A stretch of 7,335 nt of DNA from Paracoccaceae bacterium (GTDB lineage: Bacteria > Pseudomonadota > Alphaproteobacteria > Rhodobacterales > Rhodobacteraceae), in contig PUNI01000512.1 in the NCBI GenBank assembly GCA_003551745.1, positions 1-7,335 on the forward strand. The letters are read 5' to 3'. The notes under the pieces were generated by a model that made no database searches, had not been told where the DNA came from, and was given only the letters and a program-made list of their open reading frames with translations. Of the stretch, positions 1 to 7,009 are shown one piece after another. The first letter of the stretch is position 1. Every line of letters starts with the position of its first letter. The position numbers and the translations under genes were made by a program.

Positions 1-874
<874 letters not shown>

Positions 875-884
875 GGGCCCCTCC

Positions 885-1742
885 CTAGCGGTTGGCGATG
901 CCCCACATCGCGAAGAGATACTTGCGCACCGCGAAGATGAAGATCAGCGCGGGCAGGACGAGCGCCGCGCCGCCGGCGAACTTCAAGGGCAGCGGCGAGA
1001 CGTTGAGCGACTGAAGAAGAAACGCCGTCAGCGTGCGGTTCTGGATCGTCAGCACGGCGGCGGCGAAGACCTCGTTCCACGAGATCACGAAGGCGAAGAT
1101 CGCCGAGGCCGCGATTCCCGGCGCTGCGAGCGGCAGCACCACCTTCACGAAGGCCTGGATGCGGGTGCAGCCGAGGGTCCAAGCGGCCTCCTCCAACTCG
1201 ACCGGGATGCCGGAGAAGAGCGAGAAGGTGATCAGCACCGCGAAGGGCAGCGCCAGCATCGCGTGCACCAGCGCGAGGCCGAGGATCGAATCGTCGAGCC
1301 CGGTGCGGATGAACAGCACCGCGAGCGGCAGCGCCAGCAGCGGCAGCGGGAAGGCGCGGGTCATGATGACGAGGAAACGGAACGCCTCCTTGCCGGGAAA
1401 CTCGAAGCGCGACAGCGCATAGCCCGCCGGCGCGCCGAGCCCGATCGAGATCAGCATGGTCAGCGTCGCGACCCGCACCGAGTTCCACAACGCCTCCAGT
1501 ACACCCTGGAACTGGAAGAAGAAGGTCAGCGAGGAGAGATCGAAGGAGGGCCAGAAGCGCTTTGGAAAGGCGTTGACCTCAGCAGGCGAGGAGAGCGCGT
1601 TGACCATCAGCAGATAGATCGGCACCAGCACCCAGAGCACGAGCAGGACGATCCCGGTCCACAGCACCCAGCGGCCGGCCCGGCGCACGTCGGGCGCGGC
1701 GGCGGCGGCCAGCGGATCGGCGGCGGGGGTGGCGACGGTCAT
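885..1742 (-). CDS. Carbohydrate ABC transporter permease, MalG type
   Basis: An inner-membrane permease subunit, 285 aa, with six predicted membrane spans after a soluble Ala-rich N-terminus of about 24 residues. The spans lie at roughly 25-48, 90-110, 120-145, 153-176, 209-231 and 255-275. The EAA coupling loop is clear (ELEEAAWTLGCTRIQAFVKVVLPLAAP, about 182-208), and it contacts the ATPase. The RTFPLP-like segment (here TRAFPLP, about 128-134) is usual for MalG-type subunits. The open frame extends further upstream, to 2594, but the start is placed at the ATG at 1742. A perfect AAGGAGG (1750-1756) lies 7 nt before it, and the family N-terminus begins there. The upstream extension is only the shadow of the other permease. 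The ATG overlaps the preceding permease's stop as ATGA (1739-1742), implying translational coupling and 1:1 production. The substrate is unknown but should be carbohydrate-like. Confidence 0.95.
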   Translation of the reverse strand: MTVATPAADPLAAAAAPDVRRAGRWVLWTGIVLLVLWVLVPIYLLMVNALSSPAEVNAFPKRFWPSFDLSSLTFFFQFQGVLEALWNSVRVATLTMLISIGLGAPAGYALSRFEFPGKEAFRFLVIMTRAFPLPLLALPLAVLFIRTGLDDSILGLALVHAMLALPFAVLITFSLFSGIPVELEEAAWTLGCTRIQAFVKVVLPLAAPGIAASAIFAFVISWNEVFAAAVLTIQNRTLTAFLLQSLNVSPLPLKFAGGAALVLPALIFIFAVRKYLFAMWGIANR

Positions 1743-2581
1743 ATCCGGGCCTCCTTCGGCACGTGCAGCAGGCGCAGGATGACGATGGTGAAGGCGACCG
1801 AGAGGCCGAGGATCACCATGGCATAGGCGGCGGCGACGCCGCGATCCTGCAGGGTGAACTGCCAGTTGAAGGTCTCGCCCATCAACACCGGGAAACTGGT
1901 GCCGCCCAGAGCCACCACCACGGCGAAGACCTCGAAGGCCATCAGCACCCGCAGGATCAGCGCGGTCTGCAGCGAGGGCCGCAACAGCGGGAAGGTGACC
2001 TTGGTGAAGCGCTGCCAGCGCGAGGCGCCGAAGACCTCGGCGGCCTCGTTGTATTCCTTGGGGATCAGGCCCATGCCGGCGACGATGATCACCATCATGA
2101 TCGCGGTGGCCCGCCAGATCTCGGCCAGCGCGATGGCGATGAACACCATCAGCAGGTTGTCGAAGCCGAGAAAGAAGATCGGCCGGTCGATCAGGCCGAA
2201 GAACGACAGCATCGAGTTCAGGAACCCAGACTGGGTGAAGATCGCCAGCCAAATCAGCCCGGCCGCGAGGTCGGAGATGCCCAGAGGGATCGCGAAGATG
2301 TAGAGGATCGTGGTGCGCCCGGCCTCGATCTTCGAGACCATGGTGGCCATCGCAAGCGCCATGATGAGCTGCAGCGGCACCACCACGGCCGTCAGCAGGA
2401 TGGTGTTCCAGAAGGCGGTGGAAAAGCGCCAGTGGCCGACCATGCGCTCGTAGTTTGCCAGCGTCCACTCGCCGCCGCGGGTGAAGCTTTCGACCACCAC
2501 CAGGCCGAAGGGGTAGAGGAAGAAGACCATCAGGAAGAGGGTCGCGGGAAGCAGCAGCAGATATGGCAAGGCCCGTTGCAT
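1739..2581 (-). CDS. Carbohydrate ABC transporter permease, MalF/UgpA type
   Basis: The other inner-membrane permease subunit of the importer, 280 aa. It lacks the large periplasmic insert of enterobacterial MalF, so its size is that of UgpA/LacF-like proteins. Six membrane spans can be read at about 5-29, 58-82, 91-115, 142-170, 206-228 and 248-271. The EAA loop is EYNEAAEVFGASRWQRFTKVTFPLLRP (about 176-202). The start is the ATG at 2581, preceded by GAGGTG (2587-2592) at 5 nt. The first residues (MQRALPYLLLLPATLFLMVFF) are the expected first span. It follows the binding-protein gene after a 104-nt gap that contains a strong hairpin, and it overlaps the next permease by 4 nt. It should form a heterodimer with the downstream MalG-type subunit. 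Confidence 0.95.
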   Translation of the reverse strand: MQRALPYLLLLPATLFLMVFFLYPFGLVVVESFTRGGEWTLANYERMVGHWRFSTAFWNTILLTAVVVPLQLIMALAMATMVSKIEAGRTTILYIFAIPLGISDLAAGLIWLAIFTQSGFLNSMLSFFGLIDRPIFFLGFDNLLMVFIAIALAEIWRATAIMMVIIVAGMGLIPKEYNEAAEVFGASRWQRFTKVTFPLLRPSLQTALILRVLMAFEVFAVVVALGGTSFPVLMGETFNWQFTLQDRGVAAAYAMVILGLSVAFTIVILRLLHVPKEARI

Positions 2582-2645
2582 CGGCGCACCTCACGGGGCT
2601 GTCGGGGCACGCGGGGCGCCCCGGCGGGGGTGGTCGGAGACGGGA

Positions 2646-2671
2646 CCCCGGCCGCGGCAGGGCGGCCGGGG
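2646..2671 (-). terminator. Strong GC hairpin between binding-protein and permease genes (mRNA stabiliser or partial terminator)
   Basis: A perfect 10-bp inverted repeat, CCCCGGCCGC (2646-2655) and GCGGCCGGGG (2662-2671), with a 6-nt loop. It starts 14 nt past the binding-protein stop codon. No T-run follows on the minus strand, so it is not a classic intrinsic terminator. The remainder of the gap (2582-2645) holds another GC palindrome, GGGGCGCCCC (2613-2622), and the permease ribosome-binding site. In ABC importer operons, hairpins placed here commonly protect the upstream mRNA from 3' decay and so raise binding-protein levels above permease levels. That role is inferred here from position and stem strength. 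Confidence 0.6.
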
Positions 2672-2685
2672 GCGGGCGTCGGGCG

Positions 2686-3951
2686 TCAGTTCACCGGGCA
2701 GGCGCCCTCGGAGGGCGCGTCCGGCGCCCAGCACGGAGCGTCGGCCTCCTCCATGATCGCGCGCAGGGCGGCGGCCTGGTCATCGAGCACGGCGGCGATG
2801 TCCTGCCGGCCGAGGATGATACGCTCGAAGGCGTCGGCGTAGATCGCGTTGAACTGGCCGCCCAGCGTGCCGAGCCCCACCGGCAGCAGCGAGGGCATCG
2901 CGTCCGGTGCCCCGGTCATCGCCGCGATCGCCGGGCCGAAGGCGCGCACCGAGGCGGGCATGTCGTCGGGCAGGTCCACCTCCACCACCGGGAAGAAGTT
3001 GGTGGCCCGCAGCGTGGCGATCTGGGTCTCGGGCTGGAGCATGTAGTTCACCAACTCCATCGAGGTCTCCATGTCGGGAGCGGTGCTCGGGATCGCGACC
3101 CCCGCGATCACGGGCATGAAGGCGCGGCCCTCGGGGCCGGCGGGAGCCGGGAAGGCCACGAAGTCGTCCGGCATCTGGTTGAAGGCATCGGCCAGCCGCG
3201 CGGTGTGGTCGAAGGCCACCCAGACGTCGCCGGAGATCAGCGGCTCCTGCATGAAGTTGTAGCTGACCGAAGCCGGGTTGGCATGGCTCCACAGCTCGCG
3301 GAACGCCTCCCAGGCCGCGACCGCCGCGTCCGAGCGGAACTCGGTGACCATCGAGCCGGTGTAGGAGGGCAGCATGTAGCCCTGGAAGAAGCGGTGCTTC
3401 AGCCCCTGCGGCCCGGCCGGGAAGCCGAAGCGCGGCTGGCCGGTTTCCTCGGCCATGGTGCGCGCCCAGGCGATCAGTTCGTCATAGGTCAGCGCGTCGA
3501 GATCGGCGCCCTCGGGCAGGTAGTCGAGCGCCTGGCGGTTGGCGGCCATCAGGAAGGTCGCCTGCATCCAGGGCGCGTATTTCTGCTCGTCGGTGCCGAG
3601 CCGGCCGAGCTCGAGCAGACCATCGGGGATGCCGGCGATATCGGCGCCCGAGAGATCGACGAGGTCGCCCGCGAGCGGGGTCAGGTCGCCGTGCAGCGCC
3701 CCCAGCACCGCGATCGTGCCCGAGCCCGACGACAGCTCGGCCTCGAGCCGGGTGAGCCAGGGCCCACCGTCGGAGGCCTGGAACGAGACGCCGCCGGGAA
3801 AGCCCGCCAGCACCTGCTCGCGCATGGCCTGGGTCTCCTCGATGGGCTGGGCCTGGGTCGACCAGAACAAGGGCTCGGCCAGCGCCGGCGCCGAGAGCGC
3901 CAGCACGGCTGCCGAGGCGGTGGCGAGAGCCTTGGGGTTCGTGTGCTTCAT
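2686..3951 (-). CDS. Periplasmic sugar-type ABC transporter substrate-binding protein
   Basis: A 421-aa exported binding protein of the extracellular solute-binding family 1/8 (MalE-like, CUT1 systems). It delivers substrate to the permease pair encoded downstream. Residues 1-25 form a signal peptide: a short basic start (MKHTNPK), a hydrophobic Ala/Leu core, and APALA|EPLFW as the probable cleavage site. There is no lipobox Cys, so the mature protein should be free in the periplasm. Mid-chain residues (DALTYDELIAWARTMAEETG, PRFGFPAGPQG, LISGDVWVAFDHTARLADAF) match the usual two-lobed family pattern. The only two cysteines are Cys407 and Cys418 in the last 15 residues, so a C-terminal disulfide is plausible. 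The ATG at 3951 is chosen over the one at 3975: it has GGGAGGA at 3956-3962 and gives a normal signal peptide. The start overlaps the repressor's stop by 4 nt. The ligand is unknown; the neighbouring xylonate-type dehydratase suggests a pentose, pentonate or related compound. Confidence 0.93.
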   Translation of the reverse strand: MKHTNPKALATASAAVLALSAPALAEPLFWSTQAQPIEETQAMREQVLAGFPGGVSFQASDGGPWLTRLEAELSSGSGTIAVLGALHGDLTPLAGDLVDLSGADIAGIPDGLLELGRLGTDEQKYAPWMQATFLMAANRQALDYLPEGADLDALTYDELIAWARTMAEETGQPRFGFPAGPQGLKHRFFQGYMLPSYTGSMVTEFRSDAAVAAWEAFRELWSHANPASVSYNFMQEPLISGDVWVAFDHTARLADAFNQMPDDFVAFPAPAGPEGRAFMPVIAGVAIPSTAPDMETSMELVNYMLQPETQIATLRATNFFPVVEVDLPDDMPASVRAFGPAIAAMTGAPDAMPSLLPVGLGTLGGQFNAIYADAFERIILGRQDIAAVLDDQAAALRAIMEEADAPCWAPDAPSEGACPVN

Positions 3952-5036
3952 GGTGTCCTCCCTGATCTGAAGCATGACGTGGCGGTGGTGGCGGTGGTGG
4001 CGGGGCGGGGCGGGGCGGGACCGTGCGAGGCCCTCAGCACCGGTTTGGCCCGGATCAGCCGCGTCGGCGGCTCGGCCGGGCGGTCGCGGATGAGGGTTAC
4101 GAGGATCTCGGCGATCTCGGCGGCGCAGGCCCCGATACGGGCGTCGAAGGTCGTCAGCCCCGGCGGCGCGAAGGCGGCGGGCGGGGTGTTGTCGAACCCC
4201 ACCACCGACAGGTCGCGGGGCACCACGAGGCCGGCCGCGGCGGCTGCCTGCAGAAGCTCGATCGCCAGCCCGTCGAAAAGCGCGATGACGGCGGTTGGCC
4301 GGGGCGTCTCGTGCACCAGCCGCGCCACCGCCTCCGCCCGGCGGGCGGGGTCGTAGCGTGGGGTGGTGACGGTGCGCAGCCGCACCTCGGGATCGCCGCG
4401 CCGGGCGATCGCGGCGCGCAACCCTTCCTCGCGCAGGCGGCGGAAGGTCATCGGCTCGTCGATGGTCAGCAGCGCGAAATCGCGGTGGCCGAGATCGTGG
4501 AGCATCTCGAACGCCTCGGTGAAGGCGGCCGCGCCGTCGGTGTCCACCCAGGCATAGGGCGCCGGCGGATCCATGAGCCGGCCATGCGCGACGAAGGGCA
4601 CACCGCGCGCGATCAGCAGGTGCAGCCGGGCGTCGTCCTCCGCGATGCGGCTGACCACGAAGCCGTCGACGCGCCCGGCGTCGATCAGCGTGCGCAGGAT
4701 GCGCTCCTCGGGGGTGTCGCGGGGCACGGTGGCCAGCACCAGATCCATGCCATGGACGCTGAGCCCCTCGCTGAGCCCGGCAACGAACTCGCCCAGAAAC
4801 GGGTCGGTCAGGCCGCGCCCGCGCAGGGGCAGCATGAGCCCGGCGACACCGGTGCGCCCGGAGGCGAGCGCCTGGGCCGCGCGGTTGGGCACATAGCCCA
4901 GTTCCTCGGCTGCCTGCGCCACCCGCTCGCGGGTCTTGAGGGCGATCTGCTCGTGCCCGGCCAGCGCGCGCGACACGGTGGCCACGGAGACACCGAGGCT
5001 CTCGGCGACATCCCTGAGGGTGCGGCCCTTTTCCAC
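3948..5036 (-). CDS. LacI/GalR-family transcriptional repressor
   Basis: A 362-aa DNA-binding regulator. The helix-turn-helix is TLRDVAESLGVSVATVSRAL (about 6-25), with the same recognition-helix style (SVATVSR) as GalR. The hinge helix is PNRAAQALASGRTG (about 50-63). A periplasmic-binding-protein-like effector domain follows (about 64-335), with the family pattern VVPRDLSVVGFDNTPPA (about 271-287). The start is the GTG at 5036, preceded by GGGAGGAG (5043-5050) at 6 nt. The longer frame up to 5153 would run through the promoter and operators and is rejected. The C-terminus carries an odd tail of about 22 residues (PPRPATTATTATSCFRSGRTP) encoded by simple repeats, and it ends inside the binding protein's start codon (ATGA). 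It is the first gene of the transporter operon and has operator-like sites in its own promoter, so negative autoregulation is likely. The inducer is probably the imported sugar or sugar acid, or a product of it (inference). Confidence 0.94.
   Translation of the reverse strand: MEKGRTLRDVAESLGVSVATVSRALAGHEQIALKTRERVAQAAEELGYVPNRAAQALASGRTGVAGLMLPLRGRGLTDPFLGEFVAGLSEGLSVHGMDLVLATVPRDTPEERILRTLIDAGRVDGFVVSRIAEDDARLHLLIARGVPFVAHGRLMDPPAPYAWVDTDGAAAFTEAFEMLHDLGHRDFALLTIDEPMTFRRLREEGLRAAIARRGDPEVRLRTVTTPRYDPARRAEAVARLVHETPRPTAVIALFDGLAIELLQAAAAAGLVVPRDLSVVGFDNTPPAAFAPPGLTTFDARIGACAAEIAEILVTLIRDRPAEPPTRLIRAKPVLRASHGPAPPRPATTATTATSCFRSGRTP
3956..3962 (-). promoter_or_regulatory. Ribosome-binding site of the solute-binding protein gene, inside the repressor coding region
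   Basis: GGGAGGA on the minus strand lies 4 nt before the ATG at 3951. It decides the start of the binding protein and lies within the last codons of the repressor gene. Ribosomes finishing the repressor therefore pass over or reload at this site. Confidence 0.8.
3981..4020. repeat. Simple tandem repeats in the repressor 3' end, with a predicted G-quadruplex on the plus strand
   Basis: Plus strand: GGCGGTGGT twice (3981-3998) plus a partial copy, followed by CGGGG three times and CGGGA (4001-4020). The second block contains four G-runs separated by single C bases (4002-4019), a textbook intramolecular G-quadruplex pattern. The plus strand is the template strand for the repressor-transporter operon. 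The repeats encode the Pro/Thr/Ala tail of the repressor. Gain or loss of a 9-bp unit keeps the frame, while a 5-bp change shifts it. Confidence 0.85.
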
Positions 5037-5042
5037 GCAGAA

Positions 5043-5050
5043 CTCCTCCC
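5043..5050 (-). promoter_or_regulatory. Ribosome-binding site that fixes the GTG start of the repressor
   Basis: GGGAGGAG on the minus strand is 6 nt before the GTG at 5036. No ATG in a suitable position follows it, and the encoded protein then begins a few residues before the helix-turn-helix, as expected for the LacI family. Confidence 0.8.
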
Positions 5051-5060
5051 GAGATGCAGA

Positions 5061-5087
5061 TTTATAGCGCTTCAACCCGCAGCGCAA
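5061..5087 (-). promoter_or_regulatory. Probable sigma-70-type promoter of the repressor-transporter operon
   Basis: On the minus strand TATAAA (5066-5061) matches the -10 consensus at five of six bases, and it lies in the most AT-rich stretch of the region. TTGCGC (5087-5082) is a weak -35 candidate at a 15-bp spacing; a frame one base upstream gives 16 bp. Transcription would begin near 5053-5055, leaving a leader of under 20 nt that just includes the ribosome-binding site. Both boxes overlap the operator-like sites, fitting repression by steric block. The -10 is convincing; the -35 is uncertain. Confidence 0.55.
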
Positions 5088-5099
5088 GCGCTTTAACCC
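5062..5099. promoter_or_regulatory. Tandem LacI-type operator pair, 21 bp apart
   Basis: Two sites share AGCGCTTYAACCC: 5066-5078 (AGCGCTTCAACCC) and 5087-5099 (AGCGCTTTAACCC). They match at 12 of 13 bases. Each has a palindromic core with a central CG: AGCGCT at 5066-5071 and AAGCGCTT at 5086-5093. This is the layout LacI-family proteins use for hinge-helix insertion. The centres are 21 bp apart, two helical turns, so two dimers would sit on the same DNA face. One half-site is well conserved and the other degenerate. They overlap the promoter of the repressor operon and lie 105-140 nt upstream of the dehydratase start. The binding protein is inferred to be the adjacent repressor. Confidence 0.7.
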
Positions 5100-5109
5100 A
5101 CTGATCCGA

Positions 5110-5126
5110 TTGCTGCGGCGCAGCAA
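5110..5126. promoter_or_regulatory. Perfect 17-bp palindrome upstream of the dehydratase gene
   Basis: TTGCTGCG-G-CGCAGCAA: 8-bp arms around one central base. It is unlike the AGCGCT sites nearby, so it could be the site of a second regulator or a hairpin in the dehydratase leader. No U-tract follows, which argues against a terminator. A regulatory role is inferred from location and perfect symmetry alone. Confidence 0.45.
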
Positions 5127-5136
5127 GCCGGAAGAA

Positions 5137-5164
5137 GCCGGTTGCGCCGGCACCGCCGAGGCGG
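5137..5164 (+). other. Two small hairpins in the presumed dehydratase leader
   Basis: GCCGG (5137-5141) pairs with CCGGC (5147-5151) around a 5-nt loop. CCGCC (5153-5157) pairs with GGCGG (5160-5164) around GA. Both lie between the 17-bp palindrome and the ribosome-binding site. GC-rich DNA yields short hairpins easily, so they may have no role. I see no convincing -10/-35 pair for the dehydratase; CTTCAA (5070-5075) with TTTAAC (5092-5097) is a weak candidate. Confidence 0.25.
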
Positions 5165-5185
5165 CACAAGCGACACACCCGCTGC

Positions 5186-5195
5186 AAGGATGAGG
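5186..5195 (+). promoter_or_regulatory. Ribosome-binding site supporting the GTG start of the dehydratase
   Basis: AAGGATGAGG ends 8 nt before the GTG at 5204. It supports this start over the internal ATG at 5279 (Met26), which would remove the conserved [10 protein letters not shown] segment found at the N-terminus of XylD proteins. Confidence 0.7.
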
Positions 5196-5203
5196 TTTGG
5201 CCC

Positions 5204-7009
5204 GTGACGTCCCCCAACGGCTCGCCGCCCCGGCGCCTGCGATCCCGCGCCTGGTTCGACACGCCCGAGAACCCCGACATGACCGCGCTCTATCTCGAGC
5301 GCTACATGAACTACGGGCTGTCGCGGGAGGAGCTGCAGTCGGGCAAGCCGATCATCGGGATCGCCCAGACCGGCTCGGATCTCTCGCCCTGCAACCGCCA
5401 CCACATGGTGCTGGCCGAGCGCGTGCGCGAGGGCATCCGCGAGGCCGGCGGCATCGCGCTGGAGTTTCCGGTCCACCCGATCCAGGAGACCGGCAAGAGG
5501 CCCACCGCCGCGCTCGACCGCAACCTCGCCTATCTCGGGCTCGTCGAGGTGCTCTACGGCTATCCGATCGACGGGGTGGTGCTGACCATCGGCTGCGACA
5601 AGACCACGCCCGCGCTTCTGATGGCGGCGGCGACGGTGAACCTGCCCGCGATCGCGCTGTCGGTGGGCCCGATGCTGAACGGCTGGCACAGGGGCGAGCG
5701 CACCGGCTCGGGCACCGTCGTCTGGAAGGCGCGGCAGATGATGGCGGCGGGCGAGATCGGCTACGAGGAATTCATCGAACTCGTCGCCTCCTCGGCTCCG
5801 TCCACGGGCTACTGCAACACCATGGGCACGGCGACGACGATGAACAGCCTTGCCGAGGCGCTGGGGATGCAGCTGCCGGGATCGGCCGCGATCCCGGCGC
5901 CGCACCGCGAGCGGGCCGAGATGGCCTGGCGGACGGGGCGGCGGATCGTCGAGATGGTGCAGGAGGATCTGAAACCCTCCGACATCCTCACCCCGGCGGC
6001 ATTCCGCAACGCCATCGTGGTGAACTCGGCGATCGGGGGCTCGTCGAATGCGCCCATCCACATCACCGCCATTGCGCGGCACATCGGGGTCGATCTGCCG
6101 CTGACCGACTGGCAGACCCACGGCCACCGTGTGCCGCTGCTGGTGAACCTTCAGCCGGCCGGCGAATACCTGGGCGAGGATTTCCACCACGCCGGCGGCG
6201 TGCCGGCGGTGGTGCACGAGCTGATGAAGGCGGGGCTGATCGTCGAGGAGGCGCCGACCGTCAATGGCCGCAGCATCGGCGAGAACTGCCGGAACCGGCC
6301 GGTGCAGGACGCCCGCGTGATCCGCCCCATCGACGACCCGCTGAAGACCGATGCGGGATTCGTGGTTCTGGCCGGCAATCTCTTCGACAGCGCGATCATG
6401 AAGACGAGCGTGATCAGCGAGGCGTTCCGCGCGCGCTTCCTCGCCAATCCCGACGACCCCGACGCCTTCGAGGGCCGCGCGGTGGTGTTCGACGGGCCCG
6501 AGGACTATCACGCCCGCATCGACGATCCGGCGCTGGAAATCGACGCGCAGACGCTTCTCTTCATGCGCGGCGCGGGGCCGATCGGCTATCCCGGCGCGGC
6601 CGAGGTGGTGAACATGCGCCCGCCCGACTACCTGATCCGGAAGGGCGTCGAGAGCCTGCCCTGCATCGGCGACGGGCGGCAATCGGGCACCTCGGGCTCG
6701 CCCTCGATCCTGAACGCCTCGCCCGAGGCGGCGGCGGGCGGCGGGCTCGCGCTGCTGGTCACTGGCGACCGGGTGCGGATCGACCTGCGCAGGGGCACGG
6801 CCGACATCCTGATCCCGGAGGAGGAACTGGCGGCACGCCGCGCGGCCCTGGCCGCGGCGGGCGGCTTCCCCTACCCCGCCCACCAGACCCCCTGGCAGGA
6901 GATCCAGCGCGGCATCGTCGACCAGCTGGGCTCGGGCATGGTGCTGAAACCAGCCGTCGACTACCAGCGCATCGCGCAGGAAAAGGGCCTGCCGCGCGAC
7001 AATCACTGA
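5204..7009 (+). CDS. xylD: IlvD/Edd-family sugar-acid dehydratase, probable D-xylonate dehydratase
   Basis: This 601-aa cytoplasmic Fe-S enzyme would dehydrate an aldonic acid, most likely D-xylonate to 2-keto-3-deoxy-D-xylonate, in a Weimberg/Dahms-type pathway. The three cluster cysteines of the family are present: Cys63 (LSPCNRHH), Cys131 (IGCDKTTP) and Cys204 (GYCNTMGTA). The magnesium-site residues appear as Glu95, Asp132, Lys133 (the carbamylated lysine in family structures) and Glu467. The catalytic serine equivalent is Ser494 in [20 protein letters not shown]. Segments such as [22 protein letters not shown] and [13 protein letters not shown] match, from memory, Caulobacter XylD more closely than Rhizobium L-arabonate dehydratase or biosynthetic IlvD. 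Length is close to the roughly 590 aa of XylD. It starts at a GTG and is divergent from the LacI repressor across a shared control region. It ends overlapping the convergent DMT gene. The family is certain and the pentonate class likely; exact sugar specificity (xylonate, arabonate, fuconate) is not proven. Confidence 0.9.
   Translation: MTSPNGSPPRRLRSRAWFDTPENPDMTALYLERYMNYGLSREELQSGKPIIGIAQTGSDLSPCNRHHMVLAERVREGIREAGGIALEFPVHPIQETGKRPTAALDRNLAYLGLVEVLYGYPIDGVVLTIGCDKTTPALLMAAATVNLPAIALSVGPMLNGWHRGERTGSGTVVWKARQMMAAGEIGYEEFIELVASSAPSTGYCNTMGTATTMNSLAEALGMQLPGSAAIPAPHRERAEMAWRTGRRIVEMVQEDLKPSDILTPAAFRNAIVVNSAIGGSSNAPIHITAIARHIGVDLPLTDWQTHGHRVPLLVNLQPAGEYLGEDFHHAGGVPAVVHELMKAGLIVEEAPTVNGRSIGENCRNRPVQDARVIRPIDDPLKTDAGFVVLAGNLFDSAIMKTSVISEAFRARFLANPDDPDAFEGRAVVFDGPEDYHARIDDPALEIDAQTLLFMRGAGPIGYPGAAEVVNMRPPDYLIRKGVESLPCIGDGRQSGTSGSPSILNASPEAAAGGGLALLVTGDRVRIDLRRGTADILIPEEELAARRAALAAAGGFPYPAHQTPWQEIQRGIVDQLGSGMVLKPAVDYQRIAQEKGLPRDNH

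Noticed and set aside
885..2594. A single 569-residue protein fusing both permease regions
   Set aside because: The part before 1742 is out of frame with the true upstream permease and has no membrane-permease pattern. The ATG at 1742 has a perfect ribosome-binding site, so these are two overlapping genes.
2646..2671. Classic Rho-independent terminator ending the operon after the binding protein
   Set aside because: No T-run follows the stem in the direction of transcription, and the permease and ATPase genes beyond it would be left without a visible promoter.
3952..3975. Upstream ATG at 3975 as the binding-protein start (adds MLQIREDT)
   Set aside because: No ribosome-binding site precedes it, and it would place acidic residues ahead of the signal peptide. 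The ATG at 3951 has GGGAGGA and gives a normal signal sequence.
3981..4020. CRISPR array or mobile-element terminal repeat
   Set aside because: Units are only 5 and 9 bp and contiguous, with no spacers, no flanking target duplication and no transposase gene.
2563..4356. A 597-residue open frame on the plus strand across the binding protein and repressor
   Set aside because: Antisense to two well-supported genes, with low-complexity Arg/Gly/His composition and no family signature.
5037..5153. Repressor start at the ATG at 5153
   Set aside because: The extra 39 residues would be encoded by the operators and promoter. The GTG at 5036 has a strong ribosome-binding site and the expected LacI N-terminus.
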